The translations under genes were made by a program, and so were the position numbers. Positions 56,101 through 62,841 of a stretch of DNA of 64,000 nucleotides are shown piece by piece. The stretch comes from Anaeroglomus sp964630775 (GTDB lineage Bacteria > Planctomycetota > Phycisphaerae > Sedimentisphaerales > Anaerohalosphaeraceae): the NCBI GenBank assembly GCA_964630775.1, contig CAZVYY010000027.1, positions 1 through 64,000 of the forward strand, given 5' to 3'. The notes below the pieces were generated by a model. That model ran no database searches, was not told the DNA's origin, and worked only from the letters and a program-made list of their open reading frames with translations. The number at the start of each line of letters is the position of its first letter. The first letter of the stretch is position 1.

Positions 56101-57048
56101 CTGGCCGATCGTCCCCGCGGCGGCATACCCGCACAATCCCCCGATGGAGTTGCCGCTGCCTGACACTGCCCCCAGGGCATAACACTGATAGATGCTTCCG
56201 GAGGAGAAATTGTAGCCAACCAGCCCCCCAACCGAACTGACACCCATAACCATACCGCTGGCATGGCATCGGCTGATCGTGCCGGAGGAATTCCCCCCGC
56301 ACAGACCGCCGACATTATTGCCCTCACCTGTCACTATACCAGTGGCATAACTGTCGTGAATCTGTCCCGATGAAAAATTATACCCGCACAGGCCCCCTAC
56401 ATGATTCCCGTCGCCAAAGACATAGCTGGATGAATAGCAGCATGTAATCGTTCCCTGATAATTTCCCCCGCATAACCCCCCGACATATAAACTTTCGCCA
56501 AAAACGTAAACAGCAGCATAACTTCGGCTGACGGTCCCGGCATTATTCAGGCCGCACAAACCGCCTACATACCAGTCACTGCCAGAGAGCGTCCCTGTCA
56601 CAGAACAGTCTATAATCTGACCAAAATTAGCACCGCATAAGCCCCCAACATATCGCCTGCCTAATGCATGCACCTCAATTAATTTCAAGTTCTTAACCTG
56701 CCCCGCCGCACCAATCCGGCCAAATAGACCCACATAATCACTGTCCGGCAAATAAATATCAATATAACCAATTGTATATCCGCTGCCATCCAATCTCCCG
56801 ACAAACGGGGTCGTATTATTGCCCACCGGGGTTTGTTCTCCTTCCAGATCGATATCGGCAGTCAAAACAAAGTGCTTGCCCCAATCGCCCGGCGTAGTCA
56901 TCAGCGTCTGCCAATCCGCAGGGCTGCTGATTTTGTAAGGCCGGACCGAAGTCCCATCCCCGCCCGAATACGTCCCCGCCCAAAGAGCTCCGCTGATACA
57001 GAAATACACCGCTAAAATTGCCAACCCCAACATGTTGTGATATCTCAT
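53176..57048 (-). CDS. Giant secreted protein: GLUG repeats, internal dockerin, duplicated C-terminal domain
   Basis: 1290-residue exported protein with a signal peptide ending LWA. First repeat block (about residues 35-390) has eight GLUG-type units (VGGLCG, VGGLVG and similar); a second block (about 400-730) has six. Each block ends with a similar tail (KTTxQMQT). A dockerin pair follows (about 745-800: DMDGSGRMDLADF and DLTGDQSVDLLDL), then two copies of a domain of about 240 residues I do not recognise, each with DYE, Asp-rich DDxYxFE, MGREY, YGDGxY, WFGxPGT and FAWxACTDPAA. GLUG repeats form beta-solenoid-like surfaces. TTGGAGG precedes the ATG. A consensus promoter drives it. Confidence 0.92.
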   Translation of the reverse strand: MRYHNMLGLAILAVYFCISGALWAGTYSGGDGTSVRPYKISSPADWQTLMTTPGDWGKHFVLTADIDLEGEQTPVGNNTTPFVGRLDGSGYTIGYIDIYLPDSDYVGLFGRIGAAGQVKNLKLIEVHALGRRYVGGLCGANFGQIIDCSVTGTLSGSDWYVGGLCGLNNAGTVSRSYAAVYVFGESLYVGGLCGGNYQGTITCCYSSSYVFGDGNHVGGLCGYNFSSGQIHDSYATGIVTGEGNNVGGLCGGNSSGTISRCHASGMVMGVSSVGGLVGYNFSSGSIYQCYALGAVSGSGNSIGGLCGYAAAGTIGQCYAAGLVTGSSFAGGLCGFNSGTVSDCFWDMETTGKSASAGGSGVAGKTTAQMQTLETFTSAGWDFADDDGDAADWQMGSNRYPQLAWEIVAQYSGGSGTEADPYQIANKQDLLTMAAANEDYDKHFILTADIDLAGQTFTTAVIARDMDASDRNFQGASFRGTFDGRGHRIMNLTINNYHGDYVGLFGVNDGTIKNLTLTHAIVRGDWYAGLLAGDNWGTISHCFVYGSIDADELVGGIAAVNAGVIERCYANCDVYGTDTCGVAVGQNYGQVYQCSTKGSVGGIWEIGGLVGENLEWGSIRDCYSMALVACRQGGSPSKGAGGLVGNNNGGTFSGCYSAGRVISETVFASLGGLIGINSGECMGTCFWDVQASGQTSGVGEGSSEGVFGKTTEQMQTLTTFTDAGWLFFYRPVWMMSGQDYPRLIWHRPDMDGSGRMDLADFAILAAYWQAADCGFCGGADLTGDQSVDLLDLQVFAEQWLEKDAISNHVYWIDIAIGRDYEDVENEDDDEYVFELEVVTDETIVGLEFTTPAGKTFVIPNRGIEEETCVNINGLVGVHRVMGREYEDEHRRYRWFYEGEFLKASSLLDYGDGDYTITVTHEGGRREQTTVWFGIPGTSDIIPQPTQIPVFTSFANGSILTSPVTFAWEACTDPAADAVMMECKHKYLYGECASVDPITCTSFGDPVELPGGDYEAYIGYAARYDTVNSDDICLRVSKYTKSDYEFYVKNDASISSHVFEIEIEVYRDYESPDNDFDDTYNFECDIETDGTVSKIMVMPPGERFCFVMLGEYNEYVDEYGNCHEMGREYDSQTGRWEWWYEVESASSDFLTAYGDGEYAVIIYYTDGRVEQTRAWFGVPGTTDPIPLPTQRPEFTSINPASFVTSPVTFAWHACTDPAARMIWLDYEQEALGIDEEIMLSIDSTGLGVPVTMAAGSYEVCLGFETWYGQTNEDGIWISTGKYTESDYWIEVQ

Positions 57049-57111
57049 GATATCCTCCAATAACCTGTCTAAAAAATCTTCGTCAAACAATGCTGCAAAC
57101 ATAAGGAAATC

Positions 57112-57141
57112 ATTATAACAAAATCCACAATACCATGTCAA
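57112..57141 (-). promoter_or_regulatory. Near-consensus sigma-70 promoter of the GLUG protein gene
   Basis: Minus strand perfect -35 TTGACA (57136-57141) and perfect -10 TATAAT (57112-57117) with an 18-bp spacer. An 8-bp palindrome straddles the -35. Confidence 0.8.
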
Positions 57142-57148
57142 TTGTGGA
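57124..57148. promoter_or_regulatory. Palindromic operator candidate over the -35
   Basis: Inverted repeat TCCACAAT-N9-ATTGTGGA, arms 57124-57131 and 57141-57148, both perfect. Position over the -35 of the strong GLUG promoter suits a repressor. No known consensus is assigned. Confidence 0.5.
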
Positions 57149-57345
57149 AACTACGTATTTTAACATACCATAATAAGATTATTTACATCTGATTAATTTT
57201 ATGATATTTTTTATTTTGTTAGCAACTTTTCCCTCTCGTCCGACATATATATAGGCTGGCCTGAAGGAGGCCCGCGGGAAGCAATTCCCGACAGAATTCA
57301 TAGCTTTTACTACGAACTACGAACTTTTAAAAAGGAGGAGCAAAA
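57149..57345. other. AT-rich intergenic region
   Basis: About 200 bp. A tandem ACTACGAACTACGAACT (direct repeat) is near 57310 and AAAAGGAGGAG just before the small ORF at 57346. A moderate TTTACA-17-TATTTT might be a promoter; nothing firmer is visible. Confidence 0.4.
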
Positions 57346-57471
57346 ATGCAAAACAAACCCAAATTCGAATTCTTGCATCCCTGTATCCCTGCATCCTTAC
57401 ATTCTTGTTTCCTACCAAACGAACCCAATCCCGTCCCGCCTGTAACACATTTCCCTTTGCAGAAGTCTTAA
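57346..57471 (+). CDS. Possible 41-residue leader peptide ahead of a lipoprotein gene
   Basis: Short open frame too small for an ordinary gene call. It has a very strong AAAAGGAGGAG site 4 bp before its ATG, and its stop ends 3 bp before an in-frame ATG of the next gene. The encoded peptide begins MQNKPKFEFLHPCIPASLHS; it has no signal or domain and is biased by a repeated CATCC/TATCC pattern (57374-57392). It could be a translational coupler for the lipoprotein, or the coincidence of a repeat with a ribosome-site-like sequence. Confidence 0.35.
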   Translation: MQNKPKFEFLHPCIPASLHSCFLPNEPNPVPPVTHFPLQKS

Positions 57472-57555
57472 TTCATGGATATAATCATAACCGCAATTTT
57501 CGCAAAAATAGTTTGTTTCTCGCGAATCAATGGACTGAACTGGAGATATCTGCTC

Positions 57556-58959
57556 TTGTACCATAAAAACCTTAACTCGCTAAGGTTTGTCTTCTATACG
57601 ATGGGGCTTCTTTCCATTGTGATTGTCGCCGGCTGCAATCCCGCCCGGCAGCGCATGGAAGAGTTCAACAGCCTCTATCAGCAGGGTCAGTTCCGCGAAG
57701 CCGAAAAGTTCTGTGCCGACAAGATCAAGAATCACGCCAATCCCGGCCGGGAAGACCTCCTCTGGGCCTTGCAGTTAGCCGCCGTCCAGAGGGCCCAGAA
57801 AAAGTATGAAGACAGCACCCTGTGGTTTGACCGCTGTGAAGACATGATGAAAACCTTCGACCCACAGTGGCGCCAAACCGACATCCTCGGCACCACTCTG
57901 GTCAATGATAACATTATTCCTTATCGCGGCCAGACTTACGATGGCGTTCTTGTCAATACCTACAAAGCCTTGAATTTTATCGCCATCGGCAAAGACGACC
58001 TGGCCCGTGTGGAATTCAACCGTGCCATGGAACGCCAGACCCGCGCCAAGGAAAAGTTCAGTGCCGAAATCCAGAAGGAAAAAGACAAGCTGGATAAGCT
58101 CAACGCCGACAAGAAAGTGGACTACACCAAATCCAGCGAGAATCCAGACATTAAAAGCCGGATCCAGCAGGCTTACCCTCAGATTTATGAATTCGAGGCC
58201 TATCCGGACTTTACAAATCCATTTTCAACCTATCTTGCAGGCGTCTTTTTTACCATCCTTGGCGATGTCGGCAAGGCCAGAGATTTACTGCGGGAAAGCG
58301 CAGGTATGGTCCCGGACAATCCCTATATCCAAAAGGACTTTGAAGTCGCTGATCGATGGATAAACAATCTCGCAACTCCGGAGCCGACCGTCTGGGTCTT
58401 CTTTGAAAATGGGGTTGGCCCAATAAAAGATGAATTCAGGGTGGATTTGCCGCTTTTTCTCTTTACTGGAAAAGTGTATTATGCCGGCATTGCTTTGCCA
58501 AGATTAGTGGAACGCTGGCCCGCTACGCCGCGTCTATCTGTACAGAGCAATGGCCAAACATTCCAGACTGAACTGGTCGGAGATATGGACCGGGTCATTC
58601 AGACAGAATTCGCCAAGGAATACCCCTGGATTATTACCCGGGCCATTGTCGCAGCAGGCACCAAGGCGGCGGCTCAGGTGGCAATACTCCAGCAGAACGA
58701 AAGCTCCAACCAACTGGCCGCTGCGGCGGTTGCGTTGTATAGCTGGGCCACGACGGCCGCGGACCTGAGAATCTGGTCGGCACTGCCCAGGAATTTCCAG
58801 GTTGCCCGGATTCCCATGCCGGCCGACGGAAAACTGGATATACGCAGTCCGCAGGGATATTCGTATCCGATTGTGATTCATCCTTGCAGATATGCGATCG
58901 TCTATATTAAAATGGTATCGGCTTTGATTGAGCCGACGATAGAAGTTACAGCGTATTAA
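57556..58959 (+). CDS. COG3014-like lipoprotein with tetratricopeptide-type helices
   Basis: About 467-residue lipoprotein; the lipobox ends VIVAGC. The start is uncertain: TTG 57556 (GGAG in front) gives a proper basic signal peptide, ATG 57475 would place 54 residues before the Cys, and ATG 57601 gives a signal too short. The mature N-half is helical with TPR-like spacing (EEFNSLYQQGQFREAEKFC; YKALNFIAIGKDDLARVEF), with a charged coiled segment (AKEKFSAEIQKEKDKLDKL). It heads a trio with YcfL and LpoB homologues, the gene order of an LpoB-like envelope system. It likely scaffolds those lipoproteins; untested. Confidence 0.85.
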   Translation: MYHKNLNSLRFVFYTMGLLSIVIVAGCNPARQRMEEFNSLYQQGQFREAEKFCADKIKNHANPGREDLLWALQLAAVQRAQKKYEDSTLWFDRCEDMMKTFDPQWRQTDILGTTLVNDNIIPYRGQTYDGVLVNTYKALNFIAIGKDDLARVEFNRAMERQTRAKEKFSAEIQKEKDKLDKLNADKKVDYTKSSENPDIKSRIQQAYPQIYEFEAYPDFTNPFSTYLAGVFFTILGDVGKARDLLRESAGMVPDNPYIQKDFEVADRWINNLATPEPTVWVFFENGVGPIKDEFRVDLPLFLFTGKVYYAGIALPRLVERWPATPRLSVQSNGQTFQTELVGDMDRVIQTEFAKEYPWIITRAIVAAGTKAAAQVAILQQNESSNQLAAAAVALYSWATTAADLRIWSALPRNFQVARIPMPADGKLDIRSPQGYSYPIVIHPCRYAIVYIKMVSALIEPTIEVTAY

Positions 58960-58986
58960 CAGATATCCTTATGGAAAGGGGCTGTC

Positions 58987-59427
58987 ATGAAGAAAACAGC
59001 AATTGCAGTGTGTGTGGTGGTGTTACTGGCGGGATGTTACAAGGCTCACGATGAACGGGTGCAGGTCGCTCCGGGCGTCCGCAGCGACAGTCTGGGCAAC
59101 AATATCATTACCCGCCCTCTCGGCGGCATCGTCAGCTTTGTCATCGGCGAAGGGGTCGTGGTCAACAACGTCAAAGAAGCCCGAACACCGGAAGGATTCC
59201 TCGAAGTCCAGGTCTCCGGCTATAACCAGTCCATGTTCAAAAAACGCTTTGACTACAAGACCGACTGGCTGGACGGCAACGGCATGCTGATTGACACGGT
59301 GATGTCCAAATGGATGACAGTATCGGTCACTCCCAAGGCGACCTTCACATTCAAGGTCACCTCACCGACAGCCGACTCGGCGGACTTCCGTATCAATACC
59401 CGCATCGCAAGGAATCTGGACAAATAA
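58987..59427 (+). CDS. YcfL family (DUF1425) lipoprotein
   Basis: 146-residue lipoprotein: signal peptide MKKTAIAVCVVVLLAGC with the Cys at residue 17. The mature domain is beta-rich with FLEVQVSGYNQSMFKKRFDYKTDWLDGNGM, as in E. coli YcfL (DUF1425). GGAAAGG precedes the ATG. In E. coli ycfL sits upstream of lpoB, exactly as here. Confidence 0.9.
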   Translation: MKKTAIAVCVVVLLAGCYKAHDERVQVAPGVRSDSLGNNIITRPLGGIVSFVIGEGVVVNNVKEARTPEGFLEVQVSGYNQSMFKKRFDYKTDWLDGNGMLIDTVMSKWMTVSVTPKATFTFKVTSPTADSADFRINTRIARNLDK

Positions 59428-59504
59428 AACCATCAAGTACACGCGTCTAAAATGGGTTTATCTCAATAATTGGAATCATAACCACCGTTTAGGAGAAACG
59501 TCAC

Positions 59505-60125
59505 ATGAAGACAAAATGGTTTACACTAAGTGTTGCAGCCTGGGCATTGATTATCGCCGGATGCACCCCGCCGACGAAAAATATCGATACCGCCAATGAT
59601 GAAGGCAAAGCGGTGATGGAACTGGATTATCGCGATTTCGATAAAGCGGCGACAGAAATGGTCCAGTCCATGCTGTCGTCCGGCGTGTTCAAGAAAGCCG
59701 ATGGAAACCGCTATGTGGTCACGACCGCCAAAATCATCAATGACACGATGCAGCGGATTGATACCGATCAGTTGACATTTAAAGTCGAACAGGACCTGAT
59801 TAATAGCGGACAGGTGGTCATGACCGCTGCCGTCGGCGGCAAGGGCGCCCCCGACCAGATGGTCTATCAGATGCGCGACCTGCGGGATTCTGACAAAAGC
59901 GACGAGTTCAAACAGGGCACCATGCCCGGCAAGGGCCAGATTATCGCGCCGGAACTGAGCATCTCGGGTAAAATCTACCAGAAGAATATCCGGTACGACA
60001 ACAACATCCAGCAGGTGGAATACTATTTCCAGCTTCGCGTCGCGGAAATCGCCACGGGCCTGAGCTACTGGCAGAAAGAGGCCTTCATCGGCAAACGCGG
60101 CAGCAAAAAAGTCGTCCCCTGGTAA
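59505..60125 (+). CDS. lpoB: Penicillin-binding protein activator LpoB homologue
   Basis: 206-residue outer-membrane lipoprotein type protein: lipobox IIAGC (Cys at about 20), then a short linker and the LpoB fold with LDYRDFDKAATEMVQSML and a C-terminal SGLSYWQKEAFIGKR-like tail (residues TGLSYWQKEAFI). In E. coli LpoB activates PBP1b. E. coli LpoB has a longer disordered linker. AGGAG precedes the ATG. Its PBP partner is not in this window. It belongs with ycfL and the COG3014-like gene. Confidence 0.9.
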   Translation: MKTKWFTLSVAAWALIIAGCTPPTKNIDTANDEGKAVMELDYRDFDKAATEMVQSMLSSGVFKKADGNRYVVTTAKIINDTMQRIDTDQLTFKVEQDLINSGQVVMTAAVGGKGAPDQMVYQMRDLRDSDKSDEFKQGTMPGKGQIIAPELSISGKIYQKNIRYDNNIQQVEYYFQLRVAEIATGLSYWQKEAFIGKRGSKKVVPW

Positions 60126-60292
60126 GTTTTGCGAAGACACCGCCGTGTCGGATATTGAAACAGTATGCCCAACAGAGATGATTGTTCCGCGACAAAAGCA
60201 GCAAGTGGTTGATGCCATTGAACCATGCAATCATGTGTTAATGTCGCAACAAAACCACAGATTTCGCAGATTGCACAGACAAGTGAGAGACA

Positions 60293-60315
60293 AGGGGCGA
60301 CCGCGGGTCGCCCCT
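60293..60315. repeat. GC-rich palindromic intergenic element
   Basis: AGGGGCGACC-GCG-GGTCGCCCCT, perfect 10-bp arms (60293-60302 and 60306-60315). It stands 168 bp past lpoB next to CACAGATTTCGCAGATTGCACAG, a phrase of the sort found in dispersed intergenic repeats. It has no T run and is not a standard terminator. Confidence 0.7.
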
Positions 60316-60383
60316 ACTTTCCATAGTAAGCATGCACAGAAGCTGAACGAAATCATAGATAGCTTGCCATGTAATTGTGTCTA

Positions 60384-61571
60384 TCAATTCGCATTCCGGC
60401 CTGCCAGTTGATAGACTTCGCTGCCGGCCAGGAGGAATGCGCCGAGGGTGTAATCCTCGAAATTCGGCACGCGGTCATACGTGACCGGCTGGGAATCGGA
60501 GGGCTGCTTTCCGGTGCCCTGGACATAACCGAGAAAGCCATTGGGGTGAACACTGTCGCTGACCATGCCATTCCAGGCCTTGACAACGACGGGCAGATAG
60601 TCTTTCCTGCTCAGTATGCCGTGATTGATGCCCCAGGCCATCCCGTAGGTGAAAAAGGCGGTGCCGGACAGTTCCTTGCCGCCGAAATTGTCGGGGTCGT
60701 GCAGGCTGACATTCCAGAACCCATCATCCCGCTGGACGGCTTTGATGGCTGCGGCCATCTCTTTGAAAGTGGTCAGGTATTCCTGACGATGCGGGGCGTT
60801 TTCCGGGATTATATCCAGCACGCGGGTCAGTGCCGCCAACACCCAGCCGTTGCCGCGAGACCAGTAACAGTCTTCGCCGTTGGGTTCCTTGTACGGCGGG
60901 TCAAAGTCTTTGTCACGCCACCACAGGTGATCTTCGGGATTGTACAGCCCACTGGTGCCGTGGCGGGTCTTGGTGTACATATACAACTGGTACATTTTCT
61001 CGAAATACCGGTCGTCCTTATAAACCACGCCGAGTTTGGCGAAAATCGGCATCGACATCTGGAGGGCATCGATCCACCACCAGTCGTCATTGATATCGCT
61101 GTTGACCATGTTGTCGATGCATTCCCGGATGGGGGCAATCCGATTGGGCTGCGGGTCGATCAGATACAGGTCGATATAGGTCTGGCCGCAGCACTGGTCG
61201 TCGGCATTGCGGGTTTTGTTGCCGCTGCGGAATGACCATTGATGCGCATCGGCCCAGGCGACGGCATAATCATAATATTTTTTCTGAGCGTCGATAGCAT
61301 ATAACTCCATCAGACCTTCATAATATACGGCACGGGTCCATATATTGCTGGGGCGTTTTTTGTCGGTGATGATGGGAACGCCCGGATCCGGCCATTTGGC
61401 CATAAAGTAACTATTGGTCAGGGTCATTTTAGCCAGGATGTCGCTTTGTGAAGGCAACGTTGGCGTTTTGACCTTTTTTGATTCAGATGTGGAACACGAG
61501 GTACAAAAAAGCGTCACGAAACCGATGACTAAAAGGCAGGCTGAGCCATTCCGCAAAATTCCCTGTTTCAT
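60384..61571 (-). CDS. GH105-family unsaturated rhamnogalacturonyl hydrolase (lipoprotein)
   Basis: 395-residue exported enzyme; the signal ends TLFCTSC, a plausible lipobox. The (alpha/alpha)6 barrel has SRGNGWVLAAL and NADDQCCGQTYIDLY, whose Asp corresponds to the catalytic Asp of YteR-type GH105 enzymes. It hydrates the enol-ether sugar left by pectate or rhamnogalacturonan lyases. The ATG at 61571 has AGGAG 6 bp upstream. It sits downstream of the murG-ftsW pair with no metabolic link to it; a TCAAGGC/GCCTTGA hairpin (61605-61624) lies between. Confidence 0.92.
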   Translation of the reverse strand: MKQGILRNGSACLLVIGFVTLFCTSCSTSESKKVKTPTLPSQSDILAKMTLTNSYFMAKWPDPGVPIITDKKRPSNIWTRAVYYEGLMELYAIDAQKKYYDYAVAWADAHQWSFRSGNKTRNADDQCCGQTYIDLYLIDPQPNRIAPIRECIDNMVNSDINDDWWWIDALQMSMPIFAKLGVVYKDDRYFEKMYQLYMYTKTRHGTSGLYNPEDHLWWRDKDFDPPYKEPNGEDCYWSRGNGWVLAALTRVLDIIPENAPHRQEYLTTFKEMAAAIKAVQRDDGFWNVSLHDPDNFGGKELSGTAFFTYGMAWGINHGILSRKDYLPVVVKAWNGMVSDSVHPNGFLGYVQGTGKQPSDSQPVTYDRVPNFEDYTLGAFLLAGSEVYQLAGRNAN

Positions 61572-61692
61572 TGTCGTCTCCTGTCTGAAATTCACTCACA
61601 TGGGTCAAGGCACTTGCGCCTTGATGACTAATCCGTTCGATACAGAACGGGCCTGATTATCGTCGGTTGGAATTAGCTGCGTCAAGTAAAAA

Positions 61693-62835
61693 TTACCGAC
61701 CGAGGATGGTTTTTGCGATGGTCTGGGCGGCGCTGCCGGCGGCACATTCCTGGGCGGCAAGGGCCATTTCGCTGCGTCGCGGCTGGTCGGACATCAGCTC
61801 AATCAGCGTCTTGCAGAGATTGTGTGTAAACCGGGAGGGGTTTCGGAGGTCCTGAGCAACAATGACAGCGGCATTGCGGCGCCGCAACTGCTGAGCATTG
61901 AGGTACTGGTGGTTGTCTTTGTGATAGGGATATGGAATACAGATGCTGGGTTTGCCCGCAGCGGCATATTCTGCGACGCTGACGGCACCGCTGCGGCCGA
62001 TGATCAAATCCGAGGCGGCATAGAGATTCGGCATATCGTCATAATATTCGACCGGGATATACGAAATCGGGCTGTTTTTAATCTGCGAGGCGACGGCCTG
62101 ATAATTGGCCTGGCCGGTCAGATGCACAATCTGCCACTGGTCGGAAAACCGTGCCAATTGCGGCAGGATGCTCATGATGGCATTGTTGATATCGCGCGAA
62201 CCGGTGGATGCACCGGTGACCAGCAGGGTCTTTTTGGCAGGGTCCAGCTTGAGGCTTTCGATTGCCCGGGATTTGTCGGGGTGAAAAAATCCGCTGCGCA
62301 GGGGGCAGCCTGTGACCATGGCTTTGTCAGCCTTGAAATAATGGAGCGTATCATAAAACTGAACGAAAATCTTTCTGGACAGACGTCCCAGCAGGCGGTT
62401 GGCTTTGCCGGGGACGATATCGACATTGATCAGATAGACAGGGATTTTCAGGGAACGGGCGGCAAATACGACCGGGGCACAGACAAAGCCGCCGGTTCCA
62501 ATGACAACGGCATTCTGTTTGTGTGCGGTCAGAATCTGCTTGACGAAATAATAGCTTTTAATAAATCCGGCATAGAAACGGGCAAATTTTCTGGGAGATA
62601 AGCCCAGACCTTCAGCCGGTAAAGGCAGAAAATCACACCCGCTGGCTCCCAGAACCCGGGCATCGACGGCGCGGCTGCTGCAGAAGAAAGTCATCTGGCA
62701 GGCGGGCGTGAGGTCCCGGACCTGTTCGGCCACGGCCAGGGCTGGATATAAATGCCCGCCGGTTCCTCCGCCTGCAAAGAAGATATATGGGGTCTGGTGC
62801 GACTGAAAATTGGATTGGTTATTATTTTGCGTCAT
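61693..62835 (-). CDS. murG: Undecaprenyl-PP-MurNAc-pentapeptide GlcNAc transferase
   Basis: 380-residue peripheral membrane glycosyltransferase (GT28). N-terminal GGGTGGHLYPALAVA at 22-28 on is the lipid I binding signature; the C-terminal half has RSGAVSVAEYAAAGKPSICIPYP for UDP-GlcNAc. It makes lipid II from lipid I. The N-terminus has a polar extension of about 15 residues. It is 6 bp downstream of ftsW, so the dcw-type order murG after ftsW is kept. Confidence 0.96.
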   Translation of the reverse strand: MTQNNNQSNFQSHQTPYIFFAGGGTGGHLYPALAVAEQVRDLTPACQMTFFCSSRAVDARVLGASGCDFLPLPAEGLGLSPRKFARFYAGFIKSYYFVKQILTAHKQNAVVIGTGGFVCAPVVFAARSLKIPVYLINVDIVPGKANRLLGRLSRKIFVQFYDTLHYFKADKAMVTGCPLRSGFFHPDKSRAIESLKLDPAKKTLLVTGASTGSRDINNAIMSILPQLARFSDQWQIVHLTGQANYQAVASQIKNSPISYIPVEYYDDMPNLYAASDLIIGRSGAVSVAEYAAAGKPSICIPYPYHKDNHQYLNAQQLRRRNAAVIVAQDLRNPSRFTHNLCKTLIELMSDQPRRSEMALAAQECAAGSAAQTIAKTILGR

Positions 62836-62841
62836 AGGACA

